Below, piece after piece: positions 26,490-33,947 of a stretch of DNA of 64,000 bases (position 1 is the stretch's first letter; every line of letters starts with the position of its first letter). Position numbers and translations under genes: made by a program. The DNA is from DASRIA01 sp963724065 (GTDB taxonomy: Bacteria > Actinomycetota > Thermoleophilia > Solirubrobacterales > JBBDJG01), in NCBI GenBank assembly GCA_963724065.1, contig CAVRTB010000006.1, positions 620,001 through 684,000 on the forward strand, read 5' to 3'. Below the pieces are notes generated by a model that saw only the letters and a program-made list of their open reading frames with translations, had not been told where the DNA came from and did not search any database.

Positions 26490-27254
26490 CTAGGCGCGGA
26501 TCGCGACTACGACGTCCTGGTTGTGGCGCGTGGCCTCGCGCCCGGACCAGCTCCCGTAGAGCACGGGCTCGGCGATCTCGAGGCCGTTGCTGCGGTAGAC
26601 CTCCCGGGCGAAGTCCTCCCGATAGGCGATCACGTACTCGGGCACCTTGGCATCGCTGGTCCGGTAGATGCCGAAGTCATTGCTGAAAAGCGCCTTGTGG
26701 GCGTTCTGGGCCGGATCGGCGCGCCGGTCGCGGGTCTCCTCGATCAGGCGCTCGGACTCCTCGTTCAGGAGGAACCAGGTGATCAGCGCGCGCCCGTCGG
26801 GCTTGACCACCCGCGCGATCTCGCCCATGTAGTGCTCGATGTCCGCGGGCAGCATGTGCGTGAACACCGACATCAGGAACACGAGGTCGAACTCCGAGTC
26901 CTCGTAGGGAAACGTGAAGTCCTTGGCCTGGAGCGTGGCATTCGTGTTGTACTGGCCGTTGTAGACGTCGGCCACCCCGAAGCGCATGTTCGGATGAAGA
27001 GGGGCGATGCTCTCCTCGCACCAGGCGATCCGCTCCGCGCTGTTGTCGAACCCCTCATAGCTGCCGTCTGGGCCCAGGAACCGCGCGATCGGAGTCGCGA
27101 GCCGTCCGGCGCCGCACCCGACGTCGAGCACCCGGTGGTCGGGCGCCAGGCCGCCCAGGTCCACGAGCAGCCCGAACATGCGCCGCGCGACCGCGAGATA
27201 GTCGTCGCGCGCCGTGAACAGCTCCTGCGGCGGTACGGGATCGGTCTGGGTCAT
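26490..27254 (-). CDS. class I SAM-dependent methyltransferase
   Basis: 254 aa with methyltransferase motif I HRVLDVGCGAGRLATPIARFL (about residues 40-60), an acidic end of strand 2 (YEGFDNSAER), motif II-like DLVFLMSVFTHML and post-motif segment VVKPDGRALITWFLL. The substrate is not evident. It is transcribed divergently from the leuA leader across 55 bases; no operon partner. Some Asn/Phe-rich stretches (YNGQYNTNATLQ) are less GC-driven than its neighbours. Confidence 0.85.
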   Translation of the reverse strand: MTQTDPVPPQELFTARDDYLAVARRMFGLLVDLGGLAPDHRVLDVGCGAGRLATPIARFLGPDGSYEGFDNSAERIAWCEESIAPLHPNMRFGVADVYNGQYNTNATLQAKDFTFPYEDSEFDLVFLMSVFTHMLPADIEHYMGEIARVVKPDGRALITWFLLNEESERLIEETRDRRADPAQNAHKALFSNDFGIYRTSDAKVPEYVIAYREDFAREVYRSNGLEIAEPVLYGSWSGREATRHNQDVVVAIRA

Positions 27255-27295
27255 CGGACTCCCGCAGGGTATTCGGAAACGCGGTTTCGCCCTGG

Positions 27296-27301
27296 TAGCA
27301 T
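27296..27301 (+). promoter_or_regulatory. candidate -10 box of the leuA leader transcript (TAGCAT)
   Basis: TAGCAT ends eight bases before the ATG of the leucine-rich leader peptide, so the leader ORF itself would be almost leaderless. It shares the intergenic gap with the divergent methyltransferase gene. Confidence 0.45.
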
Positions 27302-27309
27302 CAGCCTCG

Positions 27310-27405
27310 ATGAAGGACCAGTCCCGCAGCGCCGTGCCTCATCCGGCCTCTGTGCCTGCGTTGCTGCTTGGCCTTCTTCTCCTCCTCCCCCTTCGGGGGG
27401 AATAG
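27310..27405 (+). CDS. leuL: leucine-rich leader peptide upstream of leuA
   Basis: 31-codon ORF whose end reads ALLLGLLLLLPLRGE: nine leucine codons among twelve (27361-27393: TTG CTG CTT, then CTT CTT CTC CTC CTC, then CTT). The stop TAG (27403-27405) is 65 bases before the leuA ATG. The Leu-codon stretch 27372-27383 is complementary to the leuA Shine-Dalgarno region (27454-27465) over 12 bases with one G.U pair. A leader ribosome stalled for leucyl-tRNA would cover this stretch and free the leuA site. Leader-peptide control of leu/ilv operons is established; this translational version is inferred. GTG 27352 is an alternative shorter start. Confidence 0.75.
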   Translation: MKDQSRSAVPHPASVPALLLGLLLLLPLRGE

Positions 27406-27465
27406 CGAAGCCGCGGGTTCGCCCGCACAGCGCAACAGGAATAGCCGCAAACCAGGAGAAGGAGG
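27387..27465 (+). promoter_or_regulatory. leuA leader RNA hairpins and sequesterable Shine-Dalgarno
   Basis: Two hairpins lie between the Leu codons and leuA: C5-UUCG-G5 (27387-27400, a classic cUUCGg tetraloop overlapping the end of the leader ORF) and GCGGG-UUCG-CCCGC (27413-27426). Neither has a following T-run, so transcription termination is not indicated. The leuA Shine-Dalgarno AGGAGAAGGAGG (27454-27465) is the pairing partner of 27372-27383. Confidence 0.65.
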
Positions 27466-27470
27466 AAACT

Positions 27471-29069
27471 ATGACCCCCATGGAGGGTCCACCCACAACC
27501 AACGGCAAGCACGCGGACCGCGTCTTCATCTTCGACACGACGCTGCGTGACGGCGAGCAGTCTCCCGGGATCTCGCTGAACGTCCAGGAGAAGCTCGAGA
27601 TCGCCCACCAGCTCGCGCGGCTGGGAGTGGACGTGATCGAGGCCGGCTTCCCGATCACCTCGCCCGGCGACGCCGCCGCGGTGGCGGCGATCGCGAAGGC
27701 GGTCGAGGGGCCCGTGATCTGCGGGCTCGCCCGCACCTCGGCGCAGGACATCGATGCGGCGTGGCACTCGGTCAAGCACTCCGAGCGCCCGCGGATCCAC
27801 ACCTTCATCGCGACGTCCGACATCCACATCGAGCGCAAGCTCCAGACGACGCGCGAAGACGTCCTGGGCCAGGCGCGCGCGGCCGTCGCGCATGCCCGGC
27901 AGTACTGCGACGACGTCGAGTTCTCGCCCGAGGACGGCAGCCGCTCCGACATCGACTTCATGGCCGAGGTCGTGAAGGCGGCGATCGAGGAGGGCGCGAC
28001 CACGATCAACATCCCCGACACCGTCGGCTACACGATGCCGCACGAGTACGCGCAGATCTTCCGCGATCTGTACCGCCTGGTGCCGGAGCTGAAAGACGTG
28101 GTCGTGTCGGTCCACTGCCACGACGACCTGGGCATGGCGGTCGCGAACTCGTTCGCGGGCCTGACGGCGGGCGCGCGCCAGGTCGAGTGTGCGGTGAACG
28201 GCATCGGGGAGCGCGCCGGGAACGCTTCGCTCGAGGAGATCGTGATGCTGCTGCGCACGCGGCGATCGAGCGTCGGCATGGACACCGGCCTGAACACCCA
28301 GGAGATCGCGCGCACGAGCCGCCTGGTCTCGCGCCTGACGGGCTATCCGGTCCAGCCGAACAAGGCGATCGTCGGGCGCAATGCGTTCGCGCACGAGGCG
28401 GGGATCCACCAGGACGGCGTCCTCAAGGACCGCACGACCTACGAGATCATGGACGCCACCACGATCGGGCTGCGGACCAACTCGATCGTGCTCGGGAAGC
28501 ACTCGGGTCGCCACGCGCTGCGCAACGCGCTGGAGGAGCTGGGCGTGCGGATCGACGGCCAGGCGCTGAACACGGCATTCAAGCGCTTCAAGGCGGTCGC
28601 CGATCGCAAGAAGCACGTGACCGCGCTGGACCTGGAGGCGCTCGTGTCGGACGAGATCCGCGAGCAGGCAGAGGCGTACAACCTCGCCCGCTTCGAGCTG
28701 CACGATGCGACCGGCACCGCGCCCACCGCGAAGGTCGAGGTGACCACTCCCGCCGGCGAGACGGTGGCGGGCGAGGGCACCGGCGACGGCGCCATCGATG
28801 CGTTGCTGCAGGCGATCAACGCGGCGACCGGCATTCCCGGAATTCTCAAGGAGTACCACGTCGCCGCGGTCACGGCCGATACCGACGCGCTCGGCGAGGT
28901 CTCCGTCCTGGTGGAGCACGAGGGGCGCCTCGTCTCGGGGCAGAGCGTCTCGACCGACACCCTCGAAGCCTCGGCGCGCGCATACCTGCGGGCGATCTCC
29001 AACGCGCTCACGGGCGTGGCGAGTGCCGCGGACCTGCCCCTCGAGTCGCAGCAGGGAGCACGGCCTTAA
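27471..29069 (+). CDS. leuA: 2-isopropylmalate synthase
   Basis: Condenses 2-ketoisovalerate with acetyl-CoA, the committed step of leucine synthesis. 532 aa. The HMGL-like catalytic TIM barrel shows FDTTLRDGEQSPGISLN (about residues 19-35), the metal-binding HCHDDLGMAVANS and the NGIGERAGNASLEE segment; the C-terminal 130 residues form the LeuA allosteric dimer domain that binds leucine. ATG 27471 has a very strong AGGAGAAGGAGG site. The leader peptide and anti-Shine-Dalgarno upstream suggest leucine-responsive translation. Confidence 0.96.
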   Translation: MTPMEGPPTTNGKHADRVFIFDTTLRDGEQSPGISLNVQEKLEIAHQLARLGVDVIEAGFPITSPGDAAAVAAIAKAVEGPVICGLARTSAQDIDAAWHSVKHSERPRIHTFIATSDIHIERKLQTTREDVLGQARAAVAHARQYCDDVEFSPEDGSRSDIDFMAEVVKAAIEEGATTINIPDTVGYTMPHEYAQIFRDLYRLVPELKDVVVSVHCHDDLGMAVANSFAGLTAGARQVECAVNGIGERAGNASLEEIVMLLRTRRSSVGMDTGLNTQEIARTSRLVSRLTGYPVQPNKAIVGRNAFAHEAGIHQDGVLKDRTTYEIMDATTIGLRTNSIVLGKHSGRHALRNALEELGVRIDGQALNTAFKRFKAVADRKKHVTALDLEALVSDEIREQAEAYNLARFELHDATGTAPTAKVEVTTPAGETVAGEGTGDGAIDALLQAINAATGIPGILKEYHVAAVTADTDALGEVSVLVEHEGRLVSGQSVSTDTLEASARAYLRAISNALTGVASAADLPLESQQGARP

Positions 29070-30073
29070 GCGAGCAGGACTTCATATGGCGCGACGGCGA
29101 GCGGCTGATCCGATACGGGGTGGGCGCGCTCGCCGAGGCTCCGGAGCTGCTCTCGGCAAGCGGGTTCGGCAGCTACGCGCTGCTCACGACGGAGCGGGCG
29201 GCCGAGGCGGCGCCCGAGGTCGTCGCCGGTGCCTACCTGGTCGCGCACGTGCGGGCGGGCGACGTCCCGGCCGCAGCCGCGGCGGTTCGCGAGCGCGTCA
29301 ACGACCGCGCGCTGGTCGCGCTCGGGGGCGGCCGCGTGATCGACACTGCGAAGGCGATCGCGGGCGCCGACGGGCTGCGCGTGGCGGCGATCCCGAGCAC
29401 GCTCTCGGGAGCCGAGATGACGCCCTTCCACCGCATGCCGGCCGGAGTCGAGAAGGTCAACCTGGTGCGACCCTCGCTCGTGATCGCCGCGCCGGGGCTA
29501 ATCGCCTCGCAGCCGATGCCGGGGCTCGCCGCAAGCGCGATGAACGCGCTCGCGCACGCGATCGAGGCGCTCTACACGCCGCTTGCGAACCCCGTGTCCG
29601 ACATGGCCGCCTTGCGCGCGATCGAGCGGATCGGCGCGGGACTCGCCGACGACGAGCCCGACCGCGCCGCGCTCGCGCTCGGCGCCGTGCTGGCCGGCTA
29701 CGCGTGCGGCCTCGCCGGCTTCGCCGTCCACCACGCCGTCTGCCAGACGCTCGCACGCGTCTGCGGGACCCCACACGCGCGGACCAACGCGATCATGCTC
29801 CCGCACTTCGTGCGCATCATGGACCTGCGGGCACGCGAGCAGATGGAGCGGGTCGCGGCGGCGCTCGGCGGCGGCGACAAGCGCGGCGCAGCCGCGGAGG
29901 CGGTCGAGCGACTGGCGCGGCGGGCCGACGCCGGGCGGCTCTCCTACTACGGGGTGGACCGGGATTGCCTGAAGGACGTGGTCGCGGCGGTCGCGTCGCG
30001 CCCTGAGATCCAGAACACGCCCGACCCGCCGAGCGAGGGCGAGCTCATGTCGGTTCTGGAGCGCGCGCTGTAA
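29066..30073 (+). CDS. iron-containing alcohol dehydrogenase / maleylacetate-reductase-like protein
   Basis: About 335 aa resembling the maleylacetate reductase branch of the iron-ADH superfamily: ALVALGGGRVIDTAKAIA, a IPSTLSGAEMTPF segment, LAASAMNALAHAIEALYTP with metal-ligand-like histidine, and AVHHAVCQTLARVCGTPHARTNAIMLPHFVRIM with HxxxC/H ligands. Homology begins at SEQDFIWRDGERLIRYG, but no ATG, GTG or TTG precedes it; TTA 29066 lies in a TTAA overlap with the leuA stop and seven bases after GGAG (29055-29058). The first canonical start, GTG 29120, would cut off the first strand. The reaction is unknown; it is coupled to leuA. Confidence 0.75.
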   Translation, partial: LSEQDFIWRDGERLIRYGVGALAEAPELLSASGFGSYALLTTERAAEAAPEVVAGAYLVAHVRAGDVPAAAAAVRERVNDRALVALGGGRVIDTAKAIAGADGLRVAAIPSTLSGAEMTPFHRMPAGVEKVNLVRPSLVIAAPGLIASQPMPGLAASAMNALAHAIEALYTPLANPVSDMAALRAIERIGAGLADDEPDRAALALGAVLAGYACGLAGFAVHHAVCQTLARVCGTPHARTNAIMLPHFVRIMDLRAREQMERVAAALGGGDKRGAAAEAVERLARRADAGRLSYYGVDRDCLKDVVAAVASRPEIQNTPDPPSEGELMSVLERAL

Positions 30074-30076
30074 GGG

Positions 30077-30090
30077 CATACATTCGTATG
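30077..30090 (+). promoter_or_regulatory. palindromic operator candidate before the XRE-cupin gene
   Basis: CATAC-ATTC-GTATG (30077-30090) lies directly upstream of a TAGCGT -10 box (30094-30099), so it occupies the promoter spacer. The ATG is at 30106. Autoregulation by the XRE protein is the simplest reading. Confidence 0.5.
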
Positions 30091-30105
30091 TGATAGCGTA
30101 CGCCC

Positions 30106-30690
30106 ATGTCATCGGCTGTCGCGGACCGGATCGACGTGGGGCACAGGGTGAAGGCCCTGCGTGAGGCGATGGACCTGTCCCTGCGTGACCTCGCGGAGCG
30201 CAGCGGCGTCTCCGCCCCGATGCTCTCGCAGGTCGAGCGCGGTGACACTTCGCCGACGATCGCCGTGGCCGCGAAGATCGCGGCAGGCCTCGAGCTCACC
30301 CTCTCCCAGTTGCTGCGCCTCGACGAAGGGGACGGAATCGCCGTCGTGCGCGCCGATGAGCGGCTCGAGGGCGGTCACGCCGACGGCCACCGGTACGAGG
30401 TCCTGACCCCTGCGCTGCCCGGGCAGCGCGCCGAGGTGTCGCTGCACACGCTCGCCGCGGGCACGACCACGAGCGGGCCCGGCGACCCGCCGATGCACGA
30501 GGCCGGCAGCCGCGAGACCGCGGTTGCGCTGAAGGGCGTCGTGCGGCTCGTGTGCGACGGTGTCGCGCACGACCTCGAGCAGGGCGATGCCGTCACGTTC
30601 GACGCTGACTTGCCGCACCACTTCGAGAATCCCGCCCGCCGCGAGTCCCAGTTCATGTCAGTGATAGCCGCGGGCCTGAGGAGGTCCTGA
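30106..30690 (+). CDS. XRE-family regulator with cupin sensor domain
   Basis: 194 aa: an N-terminal helix-turn-helix (residues 11-65: VKALREAMDLSLRDLAERSGVSAPMLSQVERGDTSP) joined to a C-terminal cupin_2 domain (about 95-190: HEAGSRETAVALKGVVRLV, LEQGDAVTFDADLPHHFEN). Proteins of this architecture are repressors or activators that sense a small molecule in the cupin barrel. Its TGA shares one base with the leuC ATG (30690), so it is co-translated with leuC and probably controls this operon; the ligand may be a pathway intermediate, which is inference. Confidence 0.88.
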   Translation: MSSAVADRIDVGHRVKALREAMDLSLRDLAERSGVSAPMLSQVERGDTSPTIAVAAKIAAGLELTLSQLLRLDEGDGIAVVRADERLEGGHADGHRYEVLTPALPGQRAEVSLHTLAAGTTTSGPGDPPMHEAGSRETAVALKGVVRLVCDGVAHDLEQGDAVTFDADLPHHFENPARRESQFMSVIAAGLRRS

Positions 30691-32102
30691 TGCCCAAGAC
30701 GATGTTCCAGAAGATCTGGGACGCACATGAGGTGCGCCCGCCCGAGCAGGATGGCGGCGCCTCGCTGCTGTACGTCGACCTCCATCTCGTTCACGAGGTC
30801 ACCTCGGCGCAGGCCTTCGAGGGGCTGCGCCTCGCGGGCCGCAAGGTGCGCCGGCCCGACCGCACGCTCGCGACCGCCGATCACAACGTCCCGACCGACC
30901 CGCGCGAGCGCACCTCGCTCGACGCGATCGCCGACCACCTCTCGCGCGAGCAGGTGGCCGCGCTCGAGCGCAACTGCGAGGAGTTCGGCGTCCCGCTCTA
31001 CGGCATGCGCAGCCGCAGGCAGGGCATCGTCCACGTGATCGGGCCCGAGCTCGGGATCTCGCAGCCCGGTATCACGATCGCGTGCGGGGACTCGCATACA
31101 TCGACGCACGGCGCGCTCGGGGCGCTCGCGATGCCCGTCGGCACCTCCGAGGTCGAGCACGTGCTCGCGACGCAGTGCCTGCCGCAGGTGAAGCCGCGCA
31201 CGATGCGCATCACCTACGAGGGGGCGCCGGGGTTCGGCGTCACGGCCAAGGACCTGATTCTCGGCACGATCGGCCAGATCAGCGCCGGCGGCGCGGTCGG
31301 CCACGCCGTCGAGTACGCGGGCGCGCCGATCGAGGCGCTCTCGATCGAGGGCCGCATGACGATCTGCAACATGTCGATCGAGGCGGGCGCCCGCGCGGGC
31401 ATGATCGCGCCCGACGACACGACTTTCGAGTACGTCGAGGGGCGTCCCGGCGCGCCGGCGGACTACGCGGCGGCGGTCGAGCGGTGGCGCTCGCTGCCGA
31501 CCGACCCCGGCGCCGCGTTCGATACCGAGATCACGGTGGACACGGCGACGCTCAGCCCGCAGGTGACCTGGGGCACGAATCCCGGCCAGGTCGTGGCCGT
31601 CAAGGGACGCGTGCCGGACCCGTCCGCGTTCGAGGGCTCCGCCGACCGCGAGGCCGCGGAGCGTGCGCTCGCCTACATGGCGCTCGAGCCCGGCACCGCG
31701 ATCGAGGACATCAAGATCGACCGCGTCTTCATAGGGTCGTGCACCAACTCGCGGATCGAGGACCTCCGGGTCGCCGCCTCCGTGGTCGAGGGCCGTCGCA
31801 TCGCGCCGACGGTCCGCGCGATGGTTGTGCCCGGCTCCATGCAGGTCAAGGCGCAGGCCGAGCGGGAGGGCCTGCACGAGGTCTTTCGCAAAGCCGGCTT
31901 CGAATGGCGCGAGGCCGGGTGCTCGATGTGCCTCGGGATGAACCCCGACATCCTCGAGCCGGGGGAGCGCTGCGCGTCTACCTCGAACCGCAACTTCGAA
32001 GGCCGCCAGGGCCGCGGCGGCCGCACCCACCTCGTGAGCCCCCAGATGGCGGCCGCCGCCGCGGTCGAGGGCCACTTCGTGGACATCAGGGAGTGGAAAT
32101 GA
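30690..32102 (+). CDS. leuC: 3-isopropylmalate dehydratase large subunit
   Basis: [4Fe-4S] aconitase-family subunit that with LeuD isomerises 2- to 3-isopropylmalate. 470 aa. Cluster ligands are in FIGSCTNSRIEDL (about residue 348) and AGCSMCLGMNPD (Cys at about 409 and 412). N-terminal PKTMFQKIWDAHEV, DHNVPTD and ACGDSHTSTHGALGALA are family signatures. It overlaps the regulator gene upstream by one base and the methyltransferase gene downstream by four (ATGA at 32099-32102). Confidence 0.96.
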   Translation: MPKTMFQKIWDAHEVRPPEQDGGASLLYVDLHLVHEVTSAQAFEGLRLAGRKVRRPDRTLATADHNVPTDPRERTSLDAIADHLSREQVAALERNCEEFGVPLYGMRSRRQGIVHVIGPELGISQPGITIACGDSHTSTHGALGALAMPVGTSEVEHVLATQCLPQVKPRTMRITYEGAPGFGVTAKDLILGTIGQISAGGAVGHAVEYAGAPIEALSIEGRMTICNMSIEAGARAGMIAPDDTTFEYVEGRPGAPADYAAAVERWRSLPTDPGAAFDTEITVDTATLSPQVTWGTNPGQVVAVKGRVPDPSAFEGSADREAAERALAYMALEPGTAIEDIKIDRVFIGSCTNSRIEDLRVAASVVEGRRIAPTVRAMVVPGSMQVKAQAEREGLHEVFRKAGFEWREAGCSMCLGMNPDILEPGERCASTSNRNFEGRQGRGGRTHLVSPQMAAAAAVEGHFVDIREWK

Positions 32103-32839
32103 GTGTCAGTCCGGGCGCTGCCTGGAAGGACGCGGACGCCGCGCGGGCGTTCATCGACGAGCGGCGCATGCTGATCCCCCTGGTCGAAGCTCAGGAAGAG
32201 CTGATCGGCCGCCTGATCACACGCAACGGGCGCGCGATCGGCCGCTTTCTCGATCTCGGGGCGGGCGCCGGCGCGTTCGCCCGGATCGTGATGGACGCGC
32301 ACCCGCGCTCGTCCGGGGTGCTCGTCGACTTCTCGGAGCCCATGATCGAGAAGGCCAACGAGCGCCTCGCAGCGCAGCGCGACCGGTGGGAGTACCGGCG
32401 CGGTGATCTCGCGTCCCCCGACTGGCGCGACGCGCTGCCCGCGGGCGAGCGCTACGACGCGGTCGTGTCGGGCTTCTGCATCCATCACCTGCCCGACGAA
32501 CGCAAGCGCCGCCTCTACGGTGAGGTCCTCGAGCTGCTCGAGCCGGGCGGCGTGTTCCTCAACTGGGAGCACGTTGCCTCGCCCGGATTGGCCGCGGGCA
32601 TGTTCGAAGAGTTCATGGTCGAGCGGATCGTCGGAGCAGAGCGGGAGCGCCCCGAGCCGCGCCCCGCCGACGTGGTCGCACGCGAGTTCCTGGAGCGCGC
32701 GGCGGCCGACGACGACATTCTGCTCGACGTCGAGACGCAGTGCCGGTGGTTGACCGAGCTCGGCTTCGAGCAGGCGGACACGTTCTTCAAGTTGCCCGAG
32801 CTAGCCCTGTTTGGAGGCATCAAGAAATGGAACCAGTGA
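32099..32839 (+). CDS. class I SAM methyltransferase embedded between leuC and leuD
   Basis: 246 aa with motif I GRFLDLGAGAGAFARIV (about residues 44-60), acidic strand-2 end VLVDFSEPMIEKA, motif II-like YDAVVSGFCIHHLPDERK and post-motif LLEPGGVFLNWEH. It overlaps leuC by ATGA and leuD by 13 bases, so it is translationally tied to both dehydratase subunits. Yeast Tmt1, a trans-aconitate methyltransferase, also methylates 3-isopropylmalate; a related activity on an isopropylmalate/aconitate-type carboxylate is a reasonable but unproven guess here. Confidence 0.85.
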   Translation: MSVSPGAAWKDADAARAFIDERRMLIPLVEAQEELIGRLITRNGRAIGRFLDLGAGAGAFARIVMDAHPRSSGVLVDFSEPMIEKANERLAAQRDRWEYRRGDLASPDWRDALPAGERYDAVVSGFCIHHLPDERKRRLYGEVLELLEPGGVFLNWEHVASPGLAAGMFEEFMVERIVGAERERPEPRPADVVAREFLERAAADDDILLDVETQCRWLTELGFEQADTFFKLPELALFGGIKKWNQ

Positions 32840-33395
32840 AGAAGATCGAGGGTCGGGTGCAGCTGCTCGACCGTGTGGACGTCGATACCGACCAGATCAT
32901 CGCCAAGCAGCACCTGAAGAGGATCGAGCGCACCGGGTTCGGGGAGTTCCTGTTCGCCGACTGGCGCAAGGGGGGCTCGAGCTCGACCCTACGCGGCCGA
33001 TCCTCGTGACCGGTCGCAACTTTGGCTGCGGCTCGTCGCGCGAGCATGCTGTCTGGGCATTGCAGGACTTCGGCGTCAGGGCCGTGGTCGCGCCGAGCTT
33101 CGCGGACATCTTCTACGGCAACTGCACGAAGGCCGGCCTGCTGCCGGTGCGGCTCCCGGAGGAGGAGGTCCGCGCGCTCATGGAAGCGGACGAGGCGACC
33201 GTGGACCTGGAGCGACAGGTGGTTGCCTTCGGAGGGCGCGAGGTCCCGTTCGAGATCAGCGCGGAGACGCGCGAGCGGCTGCTCGACGGCCTCGACGAGA
33301 TCGCCCTGTCGCTGACGCACGCCGGCGACATCGATCGCTACGAGCGCGACCGCGTGCCCGCGGGGGCCACCACGACTTCGCTGGACGATTGCTAG
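32827..33395 (+). pseudogene. leuD: 3-isopropylmalate dehydratase small subunit, split by a -1 frameshift
   Basis: Residues 1-50 (MEPVKKIEGRVQLLDRVDVDTDQIIAKQHLKRIERTGFGEFLFADWRK) are in one frame that stops at 33009; the rest (from LELDPTRPILVTGRNFGCGSSREHAVWALQDFG to SLDDC) is in the -1 frame. The shift falls at a G6 run (32970-32975) read AAG GGG GGC. Joined, the protein has 189 aa and all LeuD signatures, including the GCGSSREHA active-site loop. Explanations are a lost G in the assembly, a real mutation, or programmed slippage on G GGG GGC. The C-terminal part shows no decay, so a working enzyme is likely. Confidence 0.85.
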
Positions 33396-33398
33396 GCT
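33393..33398 (+). promoter_or_regulatory. candidate -10 box (TAGGCT) before the coiled-coil gene
   Basis: TAGGCT overlaps the leuD stop codon and ends nine bases before the ATG at 33408. It suggests a new transcript starting after leuD that may include leuB. Confidence 0.4.
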
Positions 33399-33407
33399 GA
33401 CGCCGCG

Positions 33408-33947
33408 ATGCAGGAACCACCCCCGCCTCCGTACAACCCGCCGCCCGGCGAGCCGCCGACCGAGCCCACGCGCCGGGTCGTCGAGCCGGTCGCGCCCGTG
33501 GCCGCGGAGCCGGTCGACCCCGAGTTCACGCTCGACCCACTGCTCGCCGAGAAGATCGACCGCGCGAGCTTCTGGTCGAAGTTCGGCTCGGCCGCGGCCG
33601 TGGCAGCCGCGATCCTCGCCGTGATCGCGCTCGTGATCGCCCTCGATGCCCGCGACAAGGCCGACACCGGCAGCAACGACGGCGGCCAGAGCCCGCAGCT
33701 ACGGTCGGACGTCAACCAGCTTCAGAGCGACGTCAGCAAACTCGAGCGCCAGGTGTCGTCGGCGCAGGACTCGGGCGACGTCAGCTCGCAACTGTCGGAC
33801 ATCGAGGACCAGCTCAAGGAGATCTCAACCGACCAGCAACAGGCGCAGCAGGACGTCACCAGCGTCCAGCAGGACATCTCCGAGCTGACGGACCGGGTCG
33901 ACCAGGTCGAGCAGGCTCAGGAAGACGCGGCCGCGGGCGGGCCATAG
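33408..33947 (+). CDS. single-pass membrane protein with periplasmic-side coiled coil
   Basis: 179 aa in three parts: a Pro/Glu-rich cytoplasmic-looking N-terminus (residues 1-60, PPPPPYNPPPGEPPTEPT), one hydrophobic helix (about 64-82, AAAVAAAILAVIALVIAL), and a heptad-patterned Gln/Asp/Ser-rich coiled coil (about 98-172: LRSDVNQLQSDVSKLERQV, LSDIEDQLKEIS, VTSVQQDISELTDRVDQVEQ). It sits between leuD and leuB with no evident link to leucine synthesis. No named family is recognised. The stop TAG overlaps the apparent leuB start as ATAG. Confidence 0.8.
   Translation: MQEPPPPPYNPPPGEPPTEPTRRVVEPVAPVAAEPVDPEFTLDPLLAEKIDRASFWSKFGSAAAVAAAILAVIALVIALDARDKADTGSNDGGQSPQLRSDVNQLQSDVSKLERQVSSAQDSGDVSSQLSDIEDQLKEISTDQQQAQQDVTSVQQDISELTDRVDQVEQAQEDAAAGGP

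Noticed and set aside
26523..27470. Long in-frame extension of leuA
   Set aside because: Antisense to the methyltransferase and without homology; ATG 27471 has a strong Shine-Dalgarno.
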